Origin: Engraulis encrasicolus
Taxonomy: Eukaryota > Chordata > Actinopteri > Clupeiformes > Engraulidae
Direction of reading: 5' to 3'
NCBI RefSeq assembly: GCF_034702125.1
Contig: NC_085872.1
Coordinates: forward strand, 32,781,376 to 32,845,375
DNA: 64,000 nt
Shown here: piece after piece, positions 10,351 through 22,639 of the stretch
Layout: every line of letters begins with the position of its first letter
Position numbering within the stretch: the first letter of the stretch is position 1
The notes under the pieces: model-generated
Databases searched by the model: none
Told to the model about the DNA's origin: nothing
What the model saw: the letters and a program-made list of their open reading frames with translations, nothing else
Made by a program: the position numbers and the translations under genes

Positions 10351-11500
10351 CTCTATAACCAAGTAAGGCAGCTGGAAGTTCCATATGCCCCCCGCCTCCT
10401 CGTTGAGCACCTGCCCCCCAAAATTTATAATAATGATAAATGTTGGATTCCGGCTATTCTACTCAAAATCTTGAATATTATCTTATAAACCATCCTTAAA
10501 ACTTACTATGTGCTAACCGGAATCCTGTGTGTTCATTTTAAAAAGAATCGGAGAGCGCGGTGTCCAATTTTCGAATTAAGCCGGTTTATTCTTCCAATAT
10601 AAAAAATACAAGGTCATACATTAATGTTTAAATGATTAAAGCATTGCCAGAGTTCTGTAGTTTCCATCTTACTCTAACCACCAACAGATCAGAACTCTCT
10701 ATCTTTCCCTGTGCTCTTGCTTAAAATTGCTTCCTTGGGTGTGTCTGAGTGTCTGGCCCAGCCCTTGGGCCTGTGTCCATTGTAGTCATCCTGATGTTCG
10801 CTTGGTGGGGTCTGGTTCTTGGTCCATCTTCCTGGTTAACGCTTACACATACTGAAAAACAGATGCCCAAACCTCTAAGACCAATTGCCTATTCATCATG
10901 TAGAGATTGACAGTTCCTTGTGACCTTTCTGACCTTTGAGGTGGTCAGTGTGGGGGCATACCAGTTAAGGCACTCATTAAGTATTTAGCATCAAATCATC
11001 AAGTTTTCACATCCCACAAACTTAAAGATATCCAAAAGTCTACAAGTCATCAGATTAATCACATATAGCTATAAAACAATAGTATCTTATTACAACACAC
11101 AAACACACAGTAGTTTTAAACATCCTGGGACACAGAGACACATATACTTAAACAAGCACACACCCACACACACACACACACAGAGAGACAGTGGGGGTAG
11201 CGAAACTCTGGACACACACTCAAGCACACAGATAACAACACATGCTCTCTTCTCTTACACACTCTGAAACTTAGCGAAGCATTCAATTTCTCTTAAATTC
11301 TTATCCTGTCTAAGACCATACTCCTTAGTCCAATACAAAGTATTCTATTACCCAAATAATACTTCTGATATATTTTGACTATAGATTATGCGTACATATT
11401 CAGTGAATTGATTTACTAGGAAAATATTTTTCAAATGAGCACTTATTATTATGTCACTACATTGATTTCATTGCTAAATTATGACTCATATATCTACATA
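10351..11500. other. No gene recognised; CA-rich stretches
   Basis: There is no supported coding region. Simple CA-rich stretches occur at about 11092-11112 and 11155-11190. The rest is AT-rich unique-looking sequence. Confidence 0.3.
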
Positions 11501-12270
11501 AATCAAAGAGTAAGACAGTTTAATCAACAAAACTCACTTTATGAATGTCACAGTTCCTAGATCATGCTGCGATCCGACCCACCTGGGTCTCCTCACTAAA
11601 CATGCAACCACAACTCGAACAGCCTTTGGCAGCAGTGATACGGCATGTTCCTGATTTTGTAATAAATAATGTGTGTGTTTGTATTTAAGAAGACTAAAAG
11701 TCAAATATTTGGGAGTAGAAGTCTAGTTGAGCAGGGACAGTCAGGAGGCGAGCAGCAGATGACCACTCGCTTCCGCCGCCGAGTTGCCTTGCGACTCCCA
11801 CACTCGTGGCAAAAACGAAACTTAAGCGTTGATCCGATCCGTAGGGGATTCGCTGCTACCAACAACTCAGTCAGGATTCGTCTCACTGAGTCGCCGAGGG
11901 CGCCGCTGCTGAGTGACTCGGACGAGGGGAGTGACAGCAGTGGCTTTAAAGACTGTACGCTGTAACGCAGTGAGTGATAGTAGAGTCACGTCTGTAGACT
12001 ATAATTTCCCTAAGAGTAGCCTACAGACTGAGATGTTAAAGCGTTTGGCAGAGCACTGTTAACATTTAGAAATGTAGACCTCAACAGAGTCAGAAGCACA
12101 CACATAGGGAGCGGGGATCCGCGACTCAATTGGCCACAACCGGCTGGACGGATCGAACAGGCTCGATGAATGACGAGGCGGGAGTTGGTTTAGTTTTTCT
12201 CAGTGAGTGTTCGTGACTGAACAGCATACTGGGAGATTAGAGAATGGCTGTTGTAGTCAACTAAAGAGGA
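11501..12270 (+). repeat. Repeat family A, copy 1 (left part)
   Basis: The segment 11501-11690 is over 90 percent identical by eye to 32703-32855 and similar to 45848-46040 (core AGACAGTTTAATCAACAAAA). It continues to the hAT element inserted at 12279 and resumes at 14010. A 98-codon open frame at 11669-11965 (Arg-rich, then a Ser/Asp-rich tail) lies inside. I do not recognise its product. Confidence 0.65.
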
Positions 12271-12278
12271 TATATTAC

Positions 12279-13664
12279 TAGGGCTGTCATTTTAACGCGT
12301 TAATTCGATTAATTAATTACAAGGCGCATTAACGCGTTGTAAAAATGAATGGCATTAATTATTCATGGGTAGACATACGTTCTAAGCGCATGGCGTGGCA
12401 ACTGAATTCACTCACTCACGCCGTGATAAATACAAACCATCCGTCAACTTCTAAAGCTAAAATACAACAAATACAGACACTTTTCTGTCTTTTTTCATGA
12501 ACAAAAGCATATGTTTGTATTTCATTATTTTTAGATATTTTTGAATTATTACGAGATGTGCCAGTTGATGCTGCATTGCTGCGAACAGCTGTTCAGTTAA
12601 AAAATAATAGTGGACCAACGACATTTTCCTTCAATTAACACAAGCAACCAGACAATCTCTACAGCTTAAATACAACTAATAACATGCCAGACCCAATGTG
12701 GTGTTTTTCCCATTATCGATTTGTCTATATTTGATAACTTAGAAAGCATTTTATCACGAGATGTAAGCTACCAGTCTGCGCTCGGCAGCTGGTTCATCTG
12801 ATATGAATACAGGCGCATTTCAAGACAGTTTATCATTTGATTTGGCCATGGCAGTTGTATAATAGTTGGACTTGTGGTAGGCCTACTTAAATCTTTCATA
12901 CAACTATAGCCCAGCATACGAATGAATTGACAGTTCAGGCTTTGAAACACACGACGCAAATATTTGTGTTCATGATGTGTGACCGCGGTAGCCAAGCTAC
13001 TACATAGAGCCTACCGCAATTTCAGCAGAGGTTTCTGCTCATCTGCAGAACAACACTTGTCTATTCACTACAACATCAAACCACTTGATAGATAATTGCT
13101 ACCTTTTCCACGCTGCACATAAGAATCAAAATATTACAGGCTCCGAAATTACCCCATGACACAAGCTACAGTGCAAGTGTCAACAGCGCAGAGTAGGGAT
13201 TCAATTTGACAGCACAAAGTCATCGCAAGTGCTGGAAGATGATCTTCTCAAGTTGGGTTGTGATTACAGCGATTTGAGTGATACATGCCACGTTCAGAAT
13301 AAAATAATACCACTGTGAATCTTTGCCACCGATGTCAAATTGACAACTTTGATCGCTAACTTCCACTGACACCTCGGACACTGACGTTTTCTAGCTTCGC
13401 TATACACAGAGATAGGATGTCTTACCTTTCGTGCAGATAGTTTGGAGAAGTTTACATCAGTCAGTGTTTCTTGTCCTGTCTTATATCCATAGAATATTTT
13501 GGTGTAGAATCAATGTTTAGTCCAAGCAAGGGTTATTGGCTAGCTCAGTGCAGTTATCATTCCTGGCTAATCCAGCTCCCCAAAATGTAAACAAAACGTG
13601 AATGAATGCACGTCATCTGTTTCATCAGGGGGTGTTCCCATTTCCTTGAACTCTGACCTTTTCT

Positions 13665-13729
<65 letters not shown>

Positions 13730-14001
13730 GATACAGTAGACTCATTTTTTGTGTTGGCTAATGTAGCCTATTTATTCACTAACTCTGTTTACCAGGCCCA
13801 TTATAACATATTAGTACATCATAGGGCTTATAGGCCTATTGTAATTATTAATAATAATAATATTATTATTATTATTACTATTATTATTATTATTGTTTCG
13901 CGTCATGAAAAGAACATACGAGTAAGTGCGATTAATTAGATTAATTAATTACAAATTCTGTAATTAATTAGATTAATTTTTTTAATCTACTGACAGCCCT
14001 A
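12279..14001. mobile_element. hAT element, non-autonomous, TSD TATATTAC
   Basis: Ends TAGGGCTGTCA and TGACAGCCCTA are inverted repeats, followed inward by AT-rich TTAATTAATTAC-type subterminal sequence at both sides. The 8 bp TATATTAC is repeated exactly at 12271-12278 and 14002-14009. At 1,723 bp it has no long open frame, so it must rely on another transposase. A GATA microsatellite and ATT runs lie inside. Confidence 0.93.
13665..13728 (+). repeat. (GATA)n microsatellite, about 16 units
   Basis: An uninterrupted GATA tetranucleotide run lies inside the hAT element at 12279-14001. Confidence 0.95.
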
Positions 14002-14009
14002 TATATTAC

Positions 14010-14190
14010 GGTTTCACAATTCCTCGCGCTGTAACTGCCATTTTGTTGACATATTAATGAAATGTCGTCTGACTCGCCTTTGGCGGATCAATGCACGACA
14101 GCCATCTATTCGGATGAGGTCTTGATCCGGCTCTCCAACCGGATCCGGGATTTAGATCAGCGCTATACTTTAGCTTAGCGTAGCTAACGC
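14010..14190 (+). repeat. Repeat family A, copy 1 (right part) with a start-codon exon candidate
   Basis: This continues family A after the hAT insertion and matches 32865-33020. Both copies hold an ATG (14062 here, 32898 in the other) that opens a related short frame with the shared phrase SDEVLIRLSNRI. The shared start and phrase suggest that the family carries, or captured, a first coding exon. Here the frame breaks after about 35 codons. Confidence 0.5.
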
Positions 14191-14226
14191 TAGTCGCGAT
14201 TATGTAACACTTCTTATTCTTTTCAG

Positions 14227-14284
14227 GAGTGGGAAAGCAGCCCCAAGCCCCGTGGTGACAGTCTATGATGTGTTTAAATTACAG
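14227..14284 (+). CDS. Small exon candidate (58 bp), unknown product
   Basis: A pyrimidine-rich acceptor (TTCTTATTCTTTTCAG) and a donor (CAG then GTGTGT) bound an open 58 bp block. One frame reads SGKAAPSPVVTVYDVFKLQ. A related block at about 14565-14632 repeats most of it with a 1-base insertion. It could be the second exon of whatever gene or element starts at 14062. I do not recognise a function and the linkage is not shown. Confidence 0.25.
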
Positions 14285-14838
14285 GTGTGTGTTAATTGTC
14301 GTTATTTGTGTATACTGTGAATAGAAATGTAACCCTGGCAACTTATATATAGCTAACTCACTCGTTATGCTAGCGGAGTTTTGCTAAGCTAAGCTGCCAT
14401 GTTTAATATTAATGAGAAGCGCAGGCTAGGTTTTTGGTAGCACTTGTCTCTTAATGTAGCGATTTTATTTGTTTCTCTTATGTCTTTTCACCATGTTTAC
14501 TGTTACTGTTAAATGTGCTAATTGTAAAAAGTATTGACTTGGAATGGCCTGTCTCTGTATGCTGTGGGAAGTGGGAGAGCAGCACCCAAGCCCCATGGTG
14601 ACTGTATACTGTGTCTTTAAATTACACAGTCATCATAAATCTTTGCATGGATCTTCAATCGTGTCTGGAGTCATCTTTATAGCATCTCAACTACAACACA
14701 TGAACGCAGAGTTAAAATCCAACCGGTTAGGCTACACTAGTATGGTAGGTAGGCCGACCTTATGGTGGGCTAATTGGGCGCTATCACCACGGCAAGTGAG
14801 TTAAGTGGCGATGGTTGACATTCTTGACAATGACTTAC

Positions 14839-15079
14839 TTAGCTTGCTACTGACTCTCCACTCCTCCAGGACCTTCTTCCTCTGTTCCTCCAGCTGGTCT
14901 CTCTCCCTCTCGCTCCACACAGGCAGCCGGATCCAGACAAGGGTGCAGACACGTACGCCGTCGCGCCGCTCATCCTCCAGCTGATGCTGCAACCTCTTCA
15001 CCTCCTTTCGGAGTTTCTTCGCGCTTATTGAGGAGACCCGTCCTCGGAAATACCGTTTGAAGATGTCACGCAGCCTCAT
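14839..15079 (-). CDS. Exon candidate for a basic coiled-coil N-terminus
   Basis: On the minus strand an ATG at 15079 opens about 80 codons up to a strong donor (GCTAA then GTAAGT, at 14838). The product is basic and helical: a short MRLRDIFKRY start, then KKLRKEVKRLQHQLEDERR and, after a hydrophobic stretch, RERDQLEEQRKKVLEEWR, both with heptad-like Leu spacing. The open frame extends upstream into a hAT MITE (from 15244), but that part is not native. It could be the first exon of a host gene whose remainder lies below 14.8 kb, but I found no matching second exon, and the family is unknown to me. Confidence 0.35.
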
Positions 15080-15243
15080 CGTCGTTAGTTGCAAATGAAA
15101 GTGAGAAGATTTCACGGTGCATTCCAGTTTTAAGCCCAATGAACGTTCTACACTTTTCGTCACAGTGGTTGCCTTGTGATTTAAATCAAAACTTTTACAA
15201 TGCAACTTGGTTGCAACGGTTGCAACTTGAACTAGGCCTAGAT

Positions 15244-15949
15244 CAGGGGTGTCAAACATACGGCCCAGAGGGTTCCATCCGGCCCGGATGTTAAAAAAAA
15301 AAAAAACTTTTTTTTTTTTTAAATGAAATAACCGAAATGCGCAATTACGGCCCTCAGGGCAAAATCGAGACCTGCATGACATTAACCCAATGGTCCCTCT
15401 GTTACACTGTATATATGTAGTAAAGTGCACATCACACTTCTATTATAAATAGTGAATTTGTACTGTAACAGGCATTTGATAAAGCTCATATATTATAGAC
15501 CTCTTATATAGAGATAAAATGTTAATACTTCTTATTCGTATTGTATTGGTATTGGTTGTAATTCAATAATAAATATAATTGGATTTGTATTGGTTCCTAT
15601 TAAACTCAAACTGGAAACTGGATGTTAGAATGCGTGAAAATGCAGGAAATTACATCTAAGAAATGCAAAATTTTCTGGGGGAACACCCCCAGAGTCCCTG
15701 CCAAAATGAACTGTCCCATATTTAATTAATTGACGGTTGGCAATGAATGAATGAAGTCAAGGAAATTTTGCATAGGATTATCAGTATTGCATTGCTTTCT
15801 ACATATTCAACACACTTAAAACGTGATAGTACTGAACACTAATCCTCTGCTTCACCTTTTTTTTTTGCGATGATGTTACTAATGCTGCCCGCTTGAGGTC
15901 CACATGGGTTGTATGCGGCCCCCGGACCAAAATGAGTTTGACACCCCTG
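15244..15949. mobile_element. hAT MITE with TSD GCCTAGAT
   Basis: Ends CAGGGGTGTCAAACATACGG and AAAATGAGTTTGACACCCCTG are the classic hAT inverted termini. GCCTAGAT is repeated exactly at 15236-15243 and 15950-15957. The 706 bp interior is non-coding and includes an A/T homopolymer pair near 15295-15322. Confidence 0.95.
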
Positions 15950-15984
15950 GCCTAGATCTAGCCTAGGCTACTGTTGAGAGAGAT

Positions 15985-16010
15985 GATGATGATCATCATC
16001 ATCATCATCA
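15985..16010. repeat. ATG/ATC trinucleotide simple repeat
   Basis: A GATGATGAT run is followed directly by ATCATCATCATC, giving a short imperfect palindrome. Confidence 0.8.
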
Positions 16011-16165
16011 ACACGTTTATTAGGAGGAACATGAGCAATTAAAATAAACCTAAATGAATAATAAAGTAAAGCAGCAGTCAAAAACAAAATGAAAATATAG
16101 ATACTGGTAAAAACAATAGAATAAACACATCACCCATGTACCCCCCACCCCCACCCACACAACTA

Positions 16166-16995
16166 GGTGGTGGGCCCAGTCTCATATCTTGTCAGTTCGT
16201 TGGTGTTAACGAGTGGCAACTTTATTTTTGCTTACATAACCCCCTGACAACCTATTAATCAATATTTTGGCTGTTGCCTTCCTCAAAACTTGCACATTGA
16301 TTTATAAAAATGACAACAAAAACTAGCCGACCGAGTGACGTCACGTCAATGCAAAGTTAACGAGGCAGAATACAGCTAGCGCGTGCATGCTACCCGGAAC
16401 CGTCAGATTTCATGGCAAAAAGTGACAAGTTGGGGGGTAAGTGGGCTCACTTGTTGTGTACATGCAAAAAAAAATTTTTTCTCAACTTTCAGGAGTGCTC
16501 TTTTTCGCTGTTAGTGTTCGACTGTCTGACCATCATTGGGCAACGAGAGATAAATGTCAAAAAGATGACAGGTCTGTTCCCTCAAAGCAATAGAGCAATG
16601 AGGTGACGGGGGTAGATCAATTCGCCAAAAAACTATGCGTCAGTAAAGAAATGCAAGCTGTGTTATTTTTTCCAGTAACAGGAAAATGGTCAGGAATGAA
16701 ATGCCTACGTTGTTTCAATGATTAGGTGAATTATCTGCCTATGAAAAAAGCCCGATATGCGGATAAATATTCCCTTTTCAACTTTGAGAGGCGGAGACTT
16801 CCCATTGACTGTGCATTATGTGACGTCACCCCCAGTCTTTTATTTTCGTTATTTTTTAAGATCAACGTGCAACTTTTCAGCGTGGCAACAGCCAGAATAT
16901 TGCTTTACATATTGTCAGGAGGTCATAGTAGAAATATGAAGTTGCCACTCGAGAGTGAGAACGAAACTAATTTTCTAAAGGAGCTACGAATTTTT
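16166..16995. mobile_element. 0.85 kb TA-flanked non-autonomous element, copy 1
   Basis: It starts GGTGGTGGGCCCAGTCTC after a TA and is about 95 percent identical by eye to 24326-25171. The two ends hold long imperfect inverted repeats (GAGTGGCAACTT near 16210 and AAGTTGCCACTC near 16937, extended about 70 bp). The right terminus is lost at about 16994, where sequence beginning AGCCTGGCTCTCGCGAGACC, similar to the left end of the MITE at 20854, takes over. Confidence 0.85.
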
Positions 16996-19982
16996 AGCCT
17001 GGCTCTCGCGAGACCCCTAGTGCTTCGTGCATCTTCGTTACACTTCGTGAGCTCGCACAGGGGTCTGGTTCAGCCTTGTCGAGCCCGAAGTCCTCGAGTA
17101 GAAAATAAACGTGCCCCGACCATTGGACAATGTCAATGTCAATCATCGTGGAGTGAGGCGTTGACGGGTATGACGTAGCATCTTGCGCGACATCACTGGT
17201 GCTGCTAGCACACCCCTCAGTCAGTGTGGCTAGCACAACAACGGCGGCCTGCATACTGTATGAACTCTGCGATTTCAAGTGTGCAAGTGCAAAACTACCA
17301 AACATTCATTCTTTGAGAGAGGAACAGAAAACAAGGAATTAGTTGGTGGCAAGAACGTTCTCGCTCTTCTTCCAATGATCCACTGAAGGAGAATGAGCAG
17401 AGCGCAGCGATGTTCAGTCTTCAACTGTTTACAAGACCAACTTTAAGTGGGGATTTTAGTCGAGAGGTCCATGCCACATATAAATGGTGAGTGAAAACCT
17501 CTTGGTTGTTTCTAACGTGTTTTTGATGTGTGTGAAACAATGACTGACATGGTAGGCTACAACTGTGAATGCCCCCATAGTGCCGGTAATTCAATATTGT
17601 ACAAGCCTCATTTCCAGACCTCGCATGCTATGGTGACTGAGTGCTGTTGATCATAATAGTTGCCAAGATGTCGCATTCAGACAAATTTGTTTATGCTATA
17701 AAGTTCGTGTTAAATTAAATGTACTATCCCCGTGATCGCTGCCAATGCAGCATGTCCCAAAACGTCAGCATGTGAGAGATGGAATGTTTATTTCACGACG
17801 ACATTCTGACTTCAAACTCACCAGGATGGCTTCCCCACAGACCTATACATATTGGTATAGGTCTGTGGGCTTCCCCTTTTCACTTTCTGCCCTAGTTGTT
17901 AACCTGTTTCGATGGTAAAGACTGAAGTAATCACAGATTTTGCATGGTTAAGAGACCTACTTCGTGTGGAAACAGAATTTACACAAGAGGGTACTGGAAT
18001 AAAAACAGGGTGAGGCCTGTCACTCACCAGCTACTGGCAACCCCAAGTCTCCCTTACGGTCAGCAGTAAATTTAAAACTAAGTAATAGTAGCCTACTGCT
18101 GTTCAGGTCTTTGCCTTAAATAGGTACTTATGAATTAAAATGCAGATACTAGGCCTATAGAGTATTTAGAATTACAGTTGCCTTGTTTGCCGATTCTATT
18201 TTAACATTGTGTGTTGTTTTCAGGTAGGCAAGTCATGGAGTTGGCAGCGTCTGCTGGGATTGTCATCACAGACCGGGTCATCCAGCTGCTACACATGTAC
18301 AGTGGAAATTGAATTAGGCTCTTCCCTCACTTGTACTGTTGTAAACCATCAAATGAACACTCTAGGTAGACAAGACAGTGAGTTCAGTAATGGCTGGCAC
18401 AGAGCATGCGCACCACAAGTTTGGAGCCAGCCAGGTCATACGTGTTGCACCTACCACAATTCCATTTCTTTGGTCTTCTGTGTTGAGCCTGTTTCAAAAT
18501 GCGCCTGTACAACCACATGTGTATAGAATCTACACTACACTACTCCACCAAGATCTAGACATTACTGAAGAGTTGGAAATGTTATCATGGTCTGCTGACA
18601 GCTGTACAGAACATGTGTACTTAAATACCAGATGTGCCACTTTCATTAACGAGACTGTCTGCTCTGGGTTTGGGACAAAGCCTAATGAGGCAGCAGTCAA
18701 CAACAGTCCTTACATTTGACATCAGTTACAAAACAACCTATGGTTTTAAGGTACTTCATGCTACTGGTTGTGAGCGAGGCTTTTTGTGACTGACTCCCTA
18801 ATGACAGATTCATAGACATAATGGAACATGTAACACAGCATTAGTTCAGAATCTAACCATCATCCATTAGGAACAAAGAAGTGGAATCTTGTCACAATAT
18901 CGAACCGAATATTGAACAAATGGTGTAAATAATGGTGTACACAAGTAATTGGAACATATGTAAATACAATTTTATTGTGAAAAGAAAACACTGTCTAATT
19001 GTTTTCAATGTACAGTAATGAAAGTGTAAATAATGACATAAGATATCAATTTATATATACACATTTTTTTCTTTTAAATATTGGTTACTGGCAATGCAAG
19101 AAACATAGCTTACAAAATGTAGCGTTCTTGGTGTTAGGTGATGTATTGTACAAAATGAAAACCCAAATGGTGACGCACTCCTGAAATGTTGCAAGTTCTT
19201 TAAGGAAAATGCCTTGAAATCTTGTTCTAATATTTTGAAAGGCATGGAATCTGTGAGGGGATGTGCTGGGTCCTCTATGCTGTCGTTTCTTCATACACCT
19301 CCTGGCGTCAGACACAGACAAAGGAAGTATAGAAGTATATTAGACAAACATTTCAGAAGGTTATGTGTGACAATTGTGGCTACATACAAGGTTTTGAACA
19401 AAAACAACACGGAAATTGATTGCAACACATTTTAAAATATTTCTAGGTGACTTAAAGTTCATTAACAACAGGGTATGCTACTTACTCTGTGTACAGAGTA
19501 TTTTCCACCCACATGTTGCATTACTGCCCTTGTACATCACTTTGATCAAAAGCGTCTGTCAACTGTAATGTTATGAGGAGTACAGTCTCTTGAGAAATTA
19601 ATGTAGGCTTAGGTGGATAGTGGTGCAGGACAGCACATATACTTTTCAGTTACTCTTACTAAGAATTCAAACCTGTAACATTGGATACCTTCCGAGGCCA
19701 CAGGTACAGGTGAGGTCAGCAAGGGTCCTATTTACCTTGATAATAGGTTCTCAGTCATTTCACATCCCCACCCTGATGAAAAAAACTAATTGTTTACACA
19801 AATGGGTTTTACACCCCTTAACAATACGGCTTTGCTTGCTTCAGTAATGTACTCTTTGCCTTTGACCTAGCAATGGATGTAATAAATCAGACATACCTTA
19901 TATAACCGTGGGTCTTGGGTCACCTAATAATGGAGAGAGCGAGAGAGAGAAAAGACATCATCATTGATCAATTAACAATGGC

Positions 19983-19984
<2 letters not shown>
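16996..19984. other. Mostly unassigned; one open frame at 18378-18719
   Basis: The first ~100 bp (CGCGAGACCCCTAGTG ... CACAGGGGTCTGGTT) form a hairpin and look like the arm of another MITE. The frame at 18378-18719 (113 codons) overlaps a second open frame at 18209-18526. Neither carries a domain I recognise. No terminal repeats or splice-supported exon structure were found. Confidence 0.25.

Positions 19985-20047
<63 letters not shown>
19985..20047 (+). repeat. (TG)n microsatellite, about 31 units
   Basis: A perfect TG run of 63 bases. Confidence 0.97.
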
Positions 20048-20050
<3 letters not shown>

Positions 20051-20065
20051 AGCTTATGACGTTGA

Positions 20066-20352
20066 GCACGATTAACTTTGGGTCGTCCGATCAACTAGGG
20101 ATGGTCACCTACAACTTATCGAAGTGCTTAGCACACTCACGAATCGACTATTTGAATTGACCACAGCTGAAGTGTTTGAGAATACAATCGCGCACAATAA
20201 CAACGGCAAAAGTGCGACGGCATGGTCCTCTCGTCGAACCGTAATGCAGTTTCCAAAGTGTATAATAGAACTTAAGACGCCCCATCCTGTCTCGTCTGAC
20301 GTGAACAGCTCTTTATGCCATCCAAGTTAATCAGACCCGAAGTTAATCGTGC
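20066..20352. mobile_element. Short inverted-repeat MITE
   Basis: The left end GCACGATTAACTTTGGGTC and right end GACCCGAAGTTAATCGTGC are near-perfect inverted repeats around a 287 bp non-coding body. I could not define the target duplication, so the superfamily is open. Confidence 0.65.
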
Positions 20353-20853
20353 ACACCGGGAGTAGTTAATGCAATCCTGGTGTATATTTCTCTCATGGTA
20401 GGATATACAAAACGCATGGGACTGTAAACGATTTACTGTATTATCATAGGTAAATTGGCATGCCTAACGGTGACCAGAACACAACCAATAATGCTAGTAG
20501 CAACTGCATGCTGTTGAGGCTGCATTGTTTTCATATGGCTGGCAATTTTGTCTGAATAACATTTTATCGCTGGTCAATCATTTTCAGCGAAATACACATA
20601 CTTGATTAAGTTTTATTCATCAATATATGTCACATTGGTTGTGCAGGCAAGCAGACGTCCATTTTGTCTGCAATATTTATCACCCCGTCAGAAACGGACA
20701 AACCCATGCCCGTGATGTGTTCACTAAAAGAAAATATAGCCATTTCAAGACATCTAACTTACCATATCTTTGTTGTGATTTATCTGATGCAAACGATGCT
20801 GGCACCAAATGAGTAGCCGGTCCTCCTTGGTGCTAGGGGCTGGTAGCATGTAA

Positions 20854-21291
20854 CCTGGCTCTCACGTAGGTGGATTGTCAGGTAGCATGCCGCTGTTTGG
20901 ACCCTGCAGAGTACTCGTGCACTATGTCGGATTGCCAACCAAAATCCACCGATGCCTTGTGTGTTTTGTAACCGTCAGTGGTCCGATGTCGGACACAGGT
21001 GGCATACCACAGGCGGCTTGCCGTTCAAACGCCAACAATGATCCACTATACACATGCTAGCTGGGCTGGGACTACTGTCAACATGCTAACTGTAGGTAGA
21101 AAGGCTATGCTAACTGCTCTGTTGTGGCTTCTATCTCGCGTCGCTGAAAACTACGTCACGGCCCGTTTCGATGTGATTGGTTGAAGTAGTACGTCACTCT
21201 TACCTAATTTCTCCAATCACGTTCGAGCTAGAACAGCAAGGTTACCACCAAAATTCCAGATGGATGACAATCCATCTGCGCGAGAGTCAGG
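20854..21291. mobile_element. PIF/Harbinger-like MITE
   Basis: The left end CCTGGCTCTCACGTAGGTGG and the complement of the right end (CCTGACTCTCGCGCAGATGG) are about 28 bp inverted repeats. They are flanked by TAA and TTA, so the 3 bp target is imperfect. Just right of it is the terminal ACGAATTCTAGCCCACGGTCTA of the 0.85 kb TA-flanked family, so the MITE sits next to a remnant of that element. Confidence 0.7.
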
Positions 21292-21374
21292 TTAACGAAT
21301 TCTAGCCCACGGTCTAAACCACCCGCACCCACCCAAACAAAATATAAAATTATTTTATAAAATAAAAACATCTC

Positions 21375-22620
21375 CCATTGAGCCTCACATCAACAAGATA
21401 ACAAAATCTGTTTTTTTCCATCTTAGAAATGTCAAAAAAGTGCGCGACTTGGCCCCCCGACAAGACGCTGAGAAACGTATTCATGCCTTAGTCACCAGTA
21501 GGCTAGACTACTGTAATGCTCTCTTCTCTGGTCTCCCAAAAAATTAATTGACAAATTGCAACTCAAGATACAAGATACTTTATTTGTCAAGTATGAAACA
21601 TATATATACAATGAAAAGCTTCCCTGCTCTGGGAGTCCCAAAAAAGGTTAAAAAGGAAAAAGAGAAAAAAATATATATTAAAAAAGTTGAAAAATTGGCA
21701 GGTTGGAGAAAGGGGAGATGTTATGAGCAACTCATTCAAAATTCTGCAGCAAGAATCCTAACAAGAACCAGAATGAGAGAGCACATCACTCCTGTCTTGG
21801 CAGACCTGCACTGGTTACCTGTCTCATACAGAATCAACTTTAAGATTCTGCTGACAGTATTTAAAGCATTAAATGGACTTGCCCCTAGTTATATCTCTGA
21901 CATGCTCTCTTTTTATGCCCCTGCTCGAGCTCCCAGGTCCACTGATGCCAAGCTGCTAAGGACCCACCCCCGCAAAAGAAGATCGACGACGCCGTGTTCG
22001 TTTGCAATGCGCCCAAGAGATGGAACGCCCTCCCCATCGAGATCCGATCAGCCAGCTCCGTCGATTCCTTCAAGAAGCAGCTGAAGACCCACCTCTTCAT
22101 CCTTGCCAACTCCTAGCTGCCAAGGCGTCATAGTGTCCCAGCTGCCGCAGCGTCCTTACTGCTCACAACTAGCCCTGGCAGGGCGCTCCCCTAGGTGGCC
22201 GCTGGTCTCTGCCTGAGGTTTCTTCCTGACTATAGGTTTTTTTTTTCTCAGACCTCACTGAGCTTCCCCCCTACAAACTATGATTCAAGCGAAAGGCAGT
22301 TTTTCCTCACTCCTGATGCCACCAGGGGCCGCATCTGAGCGTCCAATCTCTGTGTGACTATTTATGACTTATGCTAGGCCCAGCCACTATGGACCTTACG
22401 CATCTGAGAATCCTGGTCCTAACCTACGTTGACCTTATAACTCTACAATCTCTATCTCTTCTTCCTCTGCCTTCCTGCTATTTCTGCCTCTCCTCTATAC
22501 CTCTCCTTTTACGTCCATCTCTAACAATGATGTTTTTTTCCCATTTCTTAAGCACTTTGAGTTACATGCCTTGTATGATACAGTGCTATACAAATACAAT
22601 TATTATTATTATTATTATTA
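21375..22620 (+). mobile_element. L2-like LINE 3' end (reverse transcriptase tail)
   Basis: Decayed coding sequence reads FFHLRNVKKVRDLAP, then SRLDYCNALFSGLP (21495-21540). After an inserted AT-rich block of ~160 bp it reads QNSAARILTRTR and HITPVLADLHWLPVSYRI, then KALNGLAPSYISDML. These are hallmark phrases of the C-terminal end of L2-clade reverse transcriptase. A 3' UTR with TTTCTTCCTGACTATAGG and a terminal (ATT)n at about 22598-22620 follow. The element is 5' truncated and frameshifted. Confidence 0.88.
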
Positions 22621-22639
22621 AATTATTAAGATATTGGAA

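Noticed and set aside
15080..15430. N-terminal extension of the minus-strand frame ending at 14801
   Set aside because: The codons above 15244 lie in a hAT MITE, so they are not native. The ATG at 15079 is the plausible start.
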